A DNA stretch of 64,000 bases, taken from the NCBI GenBank assembly GCA_934490165.1, contig CAKSTB010000001.1:186001-250000 (forward strand), written 5' to 3'. Below, one piece after another: positions 34,234 through 41,186 of the stretch. This DNA is from an uncultured Ruminiclostridium sp. GTDB taxonomy: Bacteria > Bacillota > Clostridia > Oscillospirales > Ruminococcaceae. Positions within the stretch are counted from its first letter, which is position 1. Each line of letters opens with the position of its first letter. The notes under the pieces were generated by a model, which did not search any database, was not told the DNA's origin, and was given only the letters and a program-made list of their open reading frames with translations. A program made the position numbers and the translations under genes.

Positions 34234-34250
34234 CTTTTTTCATTTGTCAA
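34222..34250 (-). promoter_or_regulatory. Full-consensus sigma-A promoter of nrdD
   Basis: On the minus strand TTGACA (34245-34250), 17-base spacer, TATAAT (34222-34227). Confidence 0.88.
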
Positions 34251-35062
34251 TACATCTTTTCAGAATAAGTAGATAAAAATCGGTGCTCATTTTTAGATAT
34301 TTTGTCTATTGACTGAGCTGAAAGCCGATGAATACTCGGTATGGCGCAGAGCAAAAAAATAGGGGCTGTGACACATCCCGAAAAAGAAAAAGTGATACCT
34401 GAACGAGAACGCTTCTACTTATCATATCGTTTTAATAATGAACATTGATAGCAGTCTTCCGATAGTGCTGTTTGTAGGATAGCACTTCTCTAGCTCGCTA
34501 TTCTGTGAGATAACGTTGCTGCTATGAACGAGGGCAAGAACCAAAGGGAACAGGTGCAAGTCTGAGCCTTACTTACGCAAGGCTCGTGCACTCCGCTAAA
34601 GCTCCGTTGGACTTAGCAGCCCAGTGAAGCGAAGCGCAACGTCCGAGTGCTTGCGAAAGCAAGACTCAACCCTATACCCTTAGGTTCTCTCCCAAATCAG
34701 TTATTCCTCTGGAGCGACGAGAGGAGCGGGAGCATTGCTTATGCAATGCTCAGACGTGCTCCCACTTTCCTTACCCACACCCACACCCCGCTAGGGTGTT
34801 GGCGATAAGACACACAAACGACTGGGTTTTAAACGTTTGTATAAGCGGGTCGCTGACGCTCACTCAGTCCCATTTTAGTACAGATATCTCAGGATAGTAG
34901 CGCTTTTTCTGAGAGTCAGTGACAGTGCAGTTGCACCGATATACTCACGAAATTATTAACACCTTGTCACTATGGAATTGTTTTCAGCGATGCTAACAAT
35001 ATATTTATTGCTCTGACTTTTACAATATGTTGCACTGCAATTTCAATGAAATTTTAATAAAC
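34251..35062. other. Long noncoding stretch upstream of nrdD
   Basis: No convincing gene in over 800 bases. At 34362-34379 there is a hairpin-like GGGGCTGTGACACATCCC that on the minus strand is followed by TATTTTTTT. From 34444 to 34996 lies copy A of the structured repeat. Confidence 0.7.
34444..34996 (+). repeat. Copy A of a long structured noncoding repeat
   Basis: About 553 bp with an inverted, divergent copy at 57769-58288. Shared blocks in order: CCGATAGT-CTGTTTGT then GGATAGCACTTCTC (34478-34490), GATAACGTTGCTGCTATG (from 34508), GTTGGCGATAAGACACACAA (from 34798), GTACAGATATCTCAGGATAG (from 34878), CACGAAATTATTAAC (to 34960) and ATTGTTTTCAGCG. Between blocks it is full of hairpins, including GAGCATTGC/GCAATGCTC (34731-34750) and a stem capped by a GAAA tetraloop (34649-34663). 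No ORF is conserved between copies. Strand is given relative to copy B; the transcribed strand is unknown. Confidence 0.8.
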
Positions 35063-35104
35063 TAAAAAGCTGTGATGAAATTTTTTGCACTTCATCACAG
35101 CTTC
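35063..35104 (-). terminator. Terminator of the 35.1-36.1 kb genes
   Basis: 13-bp perfect stem AAGCTGTGATGAA / TTCATCACAGCTT (35068-35080 with 35092-35104), followed by TTTTTAGTTT on the minus strand. Confidence 0.88.
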
Positions 35105-35125
35105 TATGGAGCTATCCTTGTATCA

Positions 35126-35470
35126 TCAAAGATTCATATAGAAATTTAGCAGTATAAGTCCAAGCACTACGTTAAAGCCGATGCCGACGCATATATAAGG
35201 TATCCTCATGCGGTTGGTGCGCAGAAAGCCGGACGCAATGCCGATCCATACGCATGATGCCATTACAGCAAGAAGAAGTATTATCATAGCGACATTTTGC
35301 GGCAGCTCATAGCCTAAAAAGCTTGTACATATAAAGCTTGACACGCAGTTGACAAGCGGCAGTATTCCTATCGGAATTGTCGCAAGCACCCAGCGTATCC
35401 TGTCAGCTCTTGCAAACGAGAACACTATAGCACCAAGTATAAGGGTAATTACAAGACACTCTATAGCCAT
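35126..35470 (-). CDS. Small hypothetical membrane protein
   Basis: 114 aa with four predicted membrane segments: about 3-20, 28-50, 61-83 and 92-112. Not recognised. It lies 24 bp after the DUF4358 lipoprotein gene and before a strong terminator, so it is probably cotranscribed with it. Confidence 0.65.
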   Translation of the reverse strand: MAIECLVITLILGAIVFSFARADRIRWVLATIPIGILPLVNCVSSFICTSFLGYELPQNVAMIILLLAVMASCVWIGIASGFLRTNRMRIPYICVGIGFNVVLGLILLNFYMNL

Positions 35471-35494
35471 AATGATCTCCTTTCCGAAAAAATC

Positions 35495-36058
35495 TTACTT
35501 AGCCATTGAGTTGAAGTCTTCAATAGCCTTTGCGTTGTCGGCACAGATGATAAGCGCAACATAGTTACCGCTTGTTACAACATTTTTGCCGTCTATCTTG
35601 TACATCTCATCAGGTGTATAGTCCTTGAAAGTAGCTGTCTGGGCTTCGACACGCTTCTCGAGCATTGTCTTTACATCGGCAACATCATCGGCGGATTTGA
35701 GCTGGAATACCGCGATCTCGTCGGGATAAGCACCCGAACCGCAGATATATGCACTGAAGCTTTCAAGCTTGTCGCTTGCAACGTCATAATAACCCGACAT
35801 ACGCTCTGCGTCTATCTTAGCCATACCGGGGAACTTTACGTCAGCCTGTATCTTATCGGTAATTTCTACAGCTTTACCGGAAGCCTCGGCTGTATCGGAA
35901 GAAGCGTCTGTACTGCTGTCTGCTGTTGAGCCTGCTTCTGATGATACTGTGCTCTCTGTTGCGGAAGACTGAGCGTTATTGCCGGAGCAACCGCATATTG
36001 AAGCTGCGATTGCAACACAGATAATTCCTACTGCTATTCTCTTGGTAAGATTTTTCAT
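35495..36058 (-). CDS. DUF4358-like lipoprotein
   Basis: 187 aa. Signal peptide IAVGIICVAIAASICGCSGN with lipobox Cys24, a Ser/Thr/Ala-rich linker to about residue 65, then a DUF4358-type domain: ERMSGYYDVASDKLESFSAY, DEIAVFQLKSADDVADVKTM and VVTSGNYVALIICADNAKAI. Family function unknown; found in Clostridia near secreted proteins. AAAGGAA lies before the ATG. Confidence 0.8.
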   Translation of the reverse strand: MKNLTKRIAVGIICVAIAASICGCSGNNAQSSATESTVSSEAGSTADSSTDASSDTAEASGKAVEITDKIQADVKFPGMAKIDAERMSGYYDVASDKLESFSAYICGSGAYPDEIAVFQLKSADDVADVKTMLEKRVEAQTATFKDYTPDEMYKIDGKNVVTSGNYVALIICADNAKAIEDFNSMAK

Positions 36059-36091
36059 TGTTCATAATTCCTTTCTTTTATGCACATTATA

Positions 36092-37111
36092 TTAAGAATG
36101 TTTCTCAAGGAAACTAAGCATAACCTGATATGTTGAACCCATAAAATGGATACCGTCCATTTCATGATATTCTTCGTAATAGTAGCCATCGGGCGCTGTC
36201 AGCACAGAATGTAAGTCAAGGAACTTTGCCTTTGTACCCGATACAACACTTTCAAGTGCGCTGTTGTACTCGTTGATAGCCGATGTCGTGAGCGCATTGT
36301 CATAGTCGGCTTCGGCATAGTAGGTAACGGGTGGTATAGACAATACATATACCTTGGCTTTGCTGATTTTTGATATATGTGTCACAAGCTCGCCCATACA
36401 TTCGGCAAGATAGTTGCCGTCTGCATATCCGACACTGTTTGTGCCGAGCATTATATATATCTTGGAGGGCTTGTTTGCGCTTATTTTACTGTCGATCGTT
36501 TCACCGTCTATCTCACTGTCGAGAGCGGTTGACGGCGCAAGACCGAGCTTTGCGTATACAAGTGACGGATCAAGATATCCGTAAAGGTAGAGCCCTGTTG
36601 TTATACTGTCGCCTATGAAAAGCGCATCGTCAAAAAACTCCGTGTCAAAGTCCGTAGACGCGGCAGGTGCTTCAGTCTGTGAGGTCTGACGGGTGTCATC
36701 TGACCCGGTATCTGTAGGCTCGGGCTCTGTTATGACTTGTTCGGGTTCTGTCTGCGGCTCTGTTTGGGGCTCAGGCTCAGTTGCAGGCGGCTGTGTCTGC
36801 GGCTCTGGAGTAGTAGCTTCAGTTGTTGTGGTTGTCGTGGTTTCGGCTGTTGCGGCGGAGGTGACCGTTGTTGTCACTGCCGCAGTTGTCGTTTGCGGAG
36901 TTGTCGCAGAAGTCGCAACCGTTGTTTCCGCTGTTGTTGCTACAGTACTCTGCTCGGCAAAGGATCTGCTATCACTGCCTGAGGAAGCTGTAACATCGGT
37001 ACAGCCGCAAAGAATGACCGAAAGCGCACAAGCAAGTGACAATAAAGCGGTCTCGCCGTTATTTACCTTACCGCGTTTGTTTTCAGTGCTGATACTATCA
37101 GATCCTTTCAT
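36092..37111 (-). CDS. Secreted SGNH/GDSL hydrolase with Thr-rich linker
   Basis: 339 aa. Hydrophobic segment with lipobox-like ILCGC (Cys37), then a 110-residue linker built of Thr, Ala, Val, then Pro, Glu, Gln (TTTTTTEATTPEPQTQPPAT), then an SGNH domain. Block I is FIGDSITTGLYLYGYL (Ser nucleophile), the Asn block is IMLGTNSVGYAD, and Asp/His are in EMDGIHF. Family members are esterases or O-acetyl-hydrolases; a role on cell-wall or plant polysaccharide acetyl groups is possible. Five bp downstream of its paralogue. No clear ribosome binding site, so the start is uncertain and coupling to the upstream stop is likely. Confidence 0.87.
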   Translation of the reverse strand: MKGSDSISTENKRGKVNNGETALLSLACALSVILCGCTDVTASSGSDSRSFAEQSTVATTAETTVATSATTPQTTTAAVTTTVTSAATAETTTTTTTEATTPEPQTQPPATEPEPQTEPQTEPEQVITEPEPTDTGSDDTRQTSQTEAPAASTDFDTEFFDDALFIGDSITTGLYLYGYLDPSLVYAKLGLAPSTALDSEIDGETIDSKISANKPSKIYIMLGTNSVGYADGNYLAECMGELVTHISKISKAKVYVLSIPPVTYYAEADYDNALTTSAINEYNSALESVVSGTKAKFLDLHSVLTAPDGYYYEEYHEMDGIHFMGSTYQVMLSFLEKHS

Positions 37112-37116
37112 AACGA

Positions 37117-37974
37117 TCAGGCTGAATGCTTCTGTAAGTAGCTGAGCATTACTTCGTATGTCGTACCCATAAAATGGATACCGTCCATCTCGGCATAATC
37201 CGCGTCAAAATATCCATCAGAATTTGAAAGCACGCTGTTGAGATCTATAAATGCCGCTCCGCTGCCTGAAACGGCAGTCTTGAGCTTTTCGTTGTAATCA
37301 TCTATATCCTTCTTTGTGAGAGCGTTCTCGTCGGACTGCTCTGCCTCGAGTGTTACGGGCGGGATCGATATTACATAGATCTTTGCCGTTGTAAGACCCG
37401 AAATCTTCTCGACAAGCTCGTTCATACTTACCGCAAGCGTTTCGTTATCCGCATAGCCGACACTATTTGTGCCGAGCATTATAAATATCTTCTTGGGCTT
37501 GAACGAAGCTATCTTATCCGAAAGTGTAGCTCCGTCGATCTCCGCGTCAAGTGCGGTAGACGGTGCAAGACCCTGCTGTGCGAACACGTTATCCTGGTCA
37601 AGGAAGCCGTAAAGGCTAAGACCTGTCGAGATACTGTCGCCTATAAAGAGCGATGATGAGAAGTACTCCTTATCAAAGTCAATTGTCGGCTGAGTATCCG
37701 CTGATGTATCCGAAGAATTGTCGGCAGACTCGGTAGCGGAAGCCGTGCTTTCGGGAGCAGAGCTTGCGTCAGGCTCTGTAGCGGGAGCTTCTGTTTCGGG
37801 CGGCTCTGATGTTACCGCTGTGAACGGCGGCTCAGACGATGTGCCGTCCTCTCCGTTTATTATATTATAAGTAAAGAAGCACACTGTGCAAATAATAAGA
37901 ACCAATAAAAGGTTTAAGAATATCATTGACGGTGTTATTCCGAATTTGTTTTTTCCTTTTTTCTTCTGTGCCAA
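37117..37974 (-). CDS. Membrane-anchored SGNH/GDSL hydrolase
   Basis: 285 aa from the TTG at 37974, chosen because GAGGTG lies 7 bases upstream; a GTG nine bases earlier overlaps that site. N-terminal Lys-rich tail, one membrane anchor (SMIFLNLLLVLIICTVCFFT), a Glu/Pro/Ser/Thr linker, then an SGNH domain: LFIGDSISTGLSLYGFL, IMLGTNSVGYADN, EMDGIHFMGTTYEVML. It is a close paralogue of the following gene (same blocks in the same order), pointing to tandem duplication. Extracellular esterase of unknown substrate. Confidence 0.88.
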   Translation of the reverse strand: MAQKKKGKNKFGITPSMIFLNLLLVLIICTVCFFTYNIINGEDGTSSEPPFTAVTSEPPETEAPATEPDASSAPESTASATESADNSSDTSADTQPTIDFDKEYFSSSLFIGDSISTGLSLYGFLDQDNVFAQQGLAPSTALDAEIDGATLSDKIASFKPKKIFIMLGTNSVGYADNETLAVSMNELVEKISGLTTAKIYVISIPPVTLEAEQSDENALTKKDIDDYNEKLKTAVSGSGAAFIDLNSVLSNSDGYFDADYAEMDGIHFMGTTYEVMLSYLQKHSA

Positions 37975-38042
37975 AACACACACCTCGCAATCATACTGTA
38001 TTATTATACAGCATTTTCAGGAAATAATCAATAGACAAAAAC

Positions 38043-38075
38043 AAAAAAATCGGTGCATTAAAAGCACCGATTTTT
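38043..38075 (-). terminator. Terminator of rpsF-ssb-rpsR
   Basis: 12-bp stem AAAAATCGGTGC / GCACCGATTTTT (38045-38056 with 38064-38075) with T run on the minus strand. Confidence 0.9.
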
Positions 38076-38092
38076 GTCAAGCTGTTTATAAC

Positions 38093-38350
38093 TTAGTCAG
38101 AAACATAAGGAATAAGAGCTACCTGTCTAGCCTTCTTGATAGCTGTTGTAAGCTCTCTCTGGTGATATGCGCAGCAGCCTGTTACTCTGCGTGGCAGAAT
38201 TTTGTAACGCTCTGTCATGCACTTTTTGAGCTTAGCTACATCCTTATAATCAATGAATTCAGCTCTGTCAGCACAGAAAGCGCAAACCTTTTTTCTTGAG
38301 CGCTTCATAGGACGAACTGTTGACTTTTCATTCTTTTCTCTTTCAGCCAT
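38093..38350 (-). CDS. rpsR: 30S ribosomal protein S18
   Basis: 85 aa, small-subunit protein that pairs with S6. RPMKRSRKKVCAFCADRAEF and YKDVAKLKKCMTERYKILPR, then RRVTGCCAYHQRELTTAIKK are diagnostic. The Cys residues (CAFC...CC) mark the zinc-binding C+ form. The open frame extends well into ssb, but AAGGAGG lies before the ATG at 38350. Third gene of the S6-SSB-S18 operon. Confidence 0.98.
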   Translation of the reverse strand: MAEREKNEKSTVRPMKRSRKKVCAFCADRAEFIDYKDVAKLKKCMTERYKILPRRVTGCCAYHQRELTTAIKKARQVALIPYVSD

Positions 38351-38372
38351 TGTATTATCCTCCTTATTTTGA

Positions 38373-38858
38373 TCAGAACGGGTAATCGTCATCATCGGCA
38401 GATTCTGTGAAATCTGCATTGTTACCCTGCGACACTGTGGGCGCGGTGTTTGTAGTCTGTGCAGGATGTGCAGGTGCGGGAGCAGCCTGTGCGTTACCGG
38501 GATAGCTCTGGTAAGGCGATGAAGCCTGTCCGCCGTTAGCCTTTTCACCGGTGAACGTTGAACGGTCAACTATGATCTCGGTAATGTATGCGGTATTTCC
38601 GTTCTTGTCGGTATAGGATCTGTTCTGAAGCTCACCTTCGATAAGTATCATACGACCCTTGGAAAAATATCTTGAGATAAATTCCGCTTCATTGCGCCAA
38701 GCGACCACATTGAAGAAATCCGACTTTCTCTCTTCGCCCTTTGTCTGGAATCTGCGGTCTACTGCTATTCTAAAAGAAAGCACAGACGCGCCCGAAGCAG
38801 TGGATCTCAACTCGAGGTCGTTCACTATACGACCCATCATAATTACCTTGTTATACAT
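38373..38858 (-). CDS. ssb: Single-stranded DNA-binding protein
   Basis: 161 aa. OB fold at residues 1-108 (MYNKVIMMGRIVNDLELRST, SFRIAVDRRFQTKGEERKSD, FFNVVAWRNEAEFISRYFSK), a low-complexity Gly/Gln/Pro/Ala linker, and an acidic tip DDDYPF that recruits partner proteins. Located between rpsF and rpsR, the usual arrangement. Confidence 0.98.
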   Translation of the reverse strand: MYNKVIMMGRIVNDLELRSTASGASVLSFRIAVDRRFQTKGEERKSDFFNVVAWRNEAEFISRYFSKGRMILIEGELQNRSYTDKNGNTAYITEIIVDRSTFTGEKANGGQASSPYQSYPGNAQAAPAPAHPAQTTNTAPTVSQGNNADFTESADDDDYPF

Positions 38859-38894
38859 ATGTTACCGCTCCTCCTGTATACTTCTCCAAACCAA

Positions 38895-39188
38895 TTACTT
38901 GCGTACCGTTACGAGCGAACGGATAACGCCGTCAGTGATATTGATGATACGCTCGAATTCCATAGGGAAATCGGGCTTGCAGTCGAAGCTGTAAACTACA
39001 TAATAACCGTCGGTTTCGTAGTTTATCTCATAAGCGAGCTTACGAGCGCCCCATTCATCAACGTCAACTAATGTGCCGTGTTCCTTGATCAGATCAGAGA
39101 ACTTAGCAACGAGAGCCTTTACTGCATCCTCACCGTTCTTAAGTGAAAATACAACAACTGCCTCATACTTTTCGCTGAGCTTTGCCAT
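38895..39188 (-). CDS. rpsF: 30S ribosomal protein S6
   Basis: 97 aa. MAKLSEKYEAVVVFSLKNGE, WGARKLAYEINYETDGYYVV and MEFERIINITDGVIRSLVTV match S6. The open frame goes 26 codons further, but AAGGAGG precedes the ATG at 39188. First gene of the operon; S6 and S18 form a heterodimer that in many bacteria represses its own operon through the leader RNA. Confidence 0.98.
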   Translation of the reverse strand: MAKLSEKYEAVVVFSLKNGEDAVKALVAKFSDLIKEHGTLVDVDEWGARKLAYEINYETDGYYVVYSFDCKPDFPMEFERIINITDGVIRSLVTVRK

Positions 39189-39214
39189 TATAAGCACCTC
39201 CTTGTGGATATTAA

Positions 39215-39234
39215 GCCCGCACTTTTGTACGAGC
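39215..39234 (-). promoter_or_regulatory. Leader hairpin before rpsF
   Basis: On the minus strand GCTCGTAC-AAAA-GTGCGGGC forms an 8-bp stem (with two G-T pairs) ending about 14 bases before the AAGGAGG ribosome binding site. Position fits an S6:S18 autoregulatory leader, but I could not match the known motif in full. Confidence 0.4.
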
Positions 39235-39274
39235 AAGGGATGTTGACAAAGTTGTATACTTGTCAAGCTTTATT

Positions 39275-39303
39275 ATTATATCAAACCCGGAAAGGTTTGT
39301 CAA
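39275..39303 (-). promoter_or_regulatory. Full-consensus sigma-A promoter of rpsF operon
   Basis: On the minus strand TTGACA (39298-39303), 17-base spacer, TATAAT (39275-39280). Confidence 0.9.
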
Positions 39304-39320
39304 GAGTTTTTTTGATTTTC

Positions 39321-40100
39321 TTACACTCTTCCGAATATCAGCAAGAATATTCCCATTGCTATCGGCTGATGCAGCACATATATCCACAGCGTATAGCGTC
39401 CTGCCAGTGCAAGAGGCTTAAAGTGCGTCTTATAAAAAAATTCGGGCATCTTGTCCTCAATGGCATATTTTCCCGTATACGCGCCCGCAAGGAACACGAA
39501 GAACCACGGCAGGAGCGGAAAGTAATCCATCGACTGAAAGCTCGCCGATCTGAAGCCAAGCGGAAACAGCAATCCCGCATTATATATAAATCCGGGGAGC
39601 TTTATTCCGACACCGTAGGCAGGTCCGAGATAGCCGTACATAATTCCTCTTGTCATCACGAAAAGCACGGCGCATATTGCGATACCGACAGGTGCGGGTA
39701 TCTTAAGAAAGTACTTGTCCCCTATTGCGTATATCATCATCGACACGCCCATAAAGTGCAGTATACCGAAGAGTATCGGCGCGTTCGGTGCAAAAAAAGC
39801 AAAAATAAAGGTTATTATCATACCTATAAAGAAGCACTGTATGCCGCGCTTGGCGTTGTTTCTCGAATAACGGCTGCTCATACCCGATATGAACATAAAC
39901 GCTCCCGCAAAAATATCACGGATAATATCAAACCAGCCATCGAACATAATCGGTATGTGTATGCCATAAGTATAATTCAGGTCAAAGCAGACATGATAGA
40001 CCACCATACAGAGTATGCAGAAGCCTCTTACCTCGTCCATAAAGCCCGCACGTCTGTATTTTTTTACTTGTGTATTTGCAGATGTAACTGTATTTTCCAT
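39321..40100 (-). CDS. Membrane acyltransferase-like protein (DUF1624/HGSNAT type)
   Basis: 259 aa from the ATG at 40100 (a TTG at 40118 is also in frame). GFMDEVRGFCILCMVVYHVC with the conserved Arg and His, then seven to eight membrane segments including FAGAFMFISGMSSRYSRNNA and ILFGILHFMGVSMMIYAIGD, and the end RYTLWIYVLHQPIAMG. This is the heparan-alpha-glucosaminide N-acetyltransferase-like catalytic domain, which acetylates sugars across membranes; the bacterial substrate is unknown. Single gene, convergent with nothing nearby. Confidence 0.87.
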   Translation of the reverse strand: MENTVTSANTQVKKYRRAGFMDEVRGFCILCMVVYHVCFDLNYTYGIHIPIMFDGWFDIIRDIFAGAFMFISGMSSRYSRNNAKRGIQCFFIGMIITFIFAFFAPNAPILFGILHFMGVSMMIYAIGDKYFLKIPAPVGIAICAVLFVMTRGIMYGYLGPAYGVGIKLPGFIYNAGLLFPLGFRSASFQSMDYFPLLPWFFVFLAGAYTGKYAIEDKMPEFFYKTHFKPLALAGRYTLWIYVLHQPIAMGIFLLIFGRV

Positions 40101-40243
40101 GAAATTCTCACTTTTCAAAAACTCTGTTTTAGTCGTACTAAATAATTATATCACTATGTCGCATTAAGTTCCACTGTGCATTTTTAACAATAATCGTGGT
40201 ATATATATAGGTGATTTCTACAAAAACGAACTACATTTACATA

Positions 40244-40272
40244 TTGCAATGGACTGTAGTTTGTGATATTAT
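40244..40272 (+). promoter_or_regulatory. sigma-A promoter of NUDIX gene
   Basis: TTGCAA (40244-40249), 17-base spacer, TATTAT (40267-40272) with a TG one base upstream of the -10. Confidence 0.65.
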
Positions 40273-40325
40273 ATGTATGAAAAAATCAGCGGCAGAAACC
40301 GCAGGACGAAAGGGACGACTATTTA

Positions 40326-40844
40326 ATGCTTATTGCAAAGATAACCGACAGCGATTTCTTTGGTGGTGAGCCTCAGTATATCGAAGATGACGCGCGCTAT
40401 AACACAAGAGGTGTTATGACGGACGGCGAGGGAAACATCGCCATGATGAAAATAGAAAACTCCGACTATTACAAACTGCCCGGCGGAAGTATAGAGATAA
40501 CAGAAACTCCCGACAAGGCATTTTTAAGAGAAGTATCGGAAGAAACAGGCTACCCCGCCGAACTTATAGGATATCTCGGCTGGATCGAGGAGCACAAGTT
40601 CAAGAGAAAATTCTGTATGGTTTCTCACTGCTATGTTGCAAAAAAGACTTCGGACAAGTGCGACACCGCCACACTCGCACGCTCACAGGAACGTCTCGGC
40701 TATAAAATTGAATGGATGTCTTACGAACAGGCTGTAAGCAAACTGCACGAGCTTTCACAGCAGTGTAAGGAATATCAGATGAGCTTCGTTCTCAGAAGAG
40801 AACAGCTTATCCTTGAAAAGGCTAAGGACTTGATCGTAAAGTAA
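40326..40844 (+). CDS. NUDIX hydrolase
   Basis: 172 aa. The Nudix box G-x5-E-x7-REVSEETGY is complete (GGSIEITE at about 57-64, REVSEETG at about 72-79). It cleaves a nucleoside diphosphate linked to another group; the exact substrate cannot be read from sequence. GAAAGG lies upstream of the ATG. The small membrane-anchored ORF follows 8 bp downstream. Confidence 0.93.
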   Translation: MLIAKITDSDFFGGEPQYIEDDARYNTRGVMTDGEGNIAMMKIENSDYYKLPGGSIEITETPDKAFLREVSEETGYPAELIGYLGWIEEHKFKRKFCMVSHCYVAKKTSDKCDTATLARSQERLGYKIEWMSYEQAVSKLHELSQQCKEYQMSFVLRREQLILEKAKDLIVK

Positions 40845-40852
40845 GGACAGAT

Positions 40853-41128
40853 ATGGATAACGAAAAAGAGCATATAAACGCAGAAGATAACGAAAATCAC
40901 GAAAATGACGACATGACAGCGCCCGCTACTTATGCAAACGATGATACGATATCCTTTAAGGTAAGTGACGATGCGCGGCCTCAGCATACCTGGACGAAAA
41001 AGCAGAAAAGAACGGTATGGATAGCCGCAGTCGTGGCAGTTGTTCTTTTCATCGTTATAAGCTTCCTGCTTAGTCTTGCGGGAATTGATATAATGAATCT
41101 GCTCGGCGGAAATCCGGCTATGCAATAA
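40853..41128 (+). CDS. Small single-span membrane protein
   Basis: 91 aa, not recognised. Residues 1-45 are acidic and hydrophilic (NAEDNENHENDD), followed by KKQKR and one membrane segment (VWIAAVVAVVLFIVISFLLS), then a short outside tail. The basic stretch before the segment predicts the N-terminus inside. Eight bp after the NUDIX gene and followed by a bidirectional terminator. Confidence 0.65.
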   Translation: MDNEKEHINAEDNENHENDDMTAPATYANDDTISFKVSDDARPQHTWTKKQKRTVWIAAVVAVVLFIVISFLLSLAGIDIMNLLGGNPAMQ

Positions 41129-41140
41129 AGTTAATAATAC

Positions 41141-41175
41141 AAAGACCGCACTCGTTGTAAGGGTGCGGTCTTTTT
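41141..41175. terminator. Bidirectional terminator, small membrane protein / spoIVA
   Basis: 11-bp stem AAAGACCGCAC / GTGCGGTCTTT (41141-41151 with 41163-41173) with flanking T and A runs. Confidence 0.88.
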
Positions 41176-41186
41176 GTATTTATCGG

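Noticed and set aside
39204..40145. 313-codon plus-strand ORF
   Set aside because: Antisense to the acyltransferase gene and the rpsF leader; Arg/His/Tyr-rich composition and no domain. The minus strand has the real gene.
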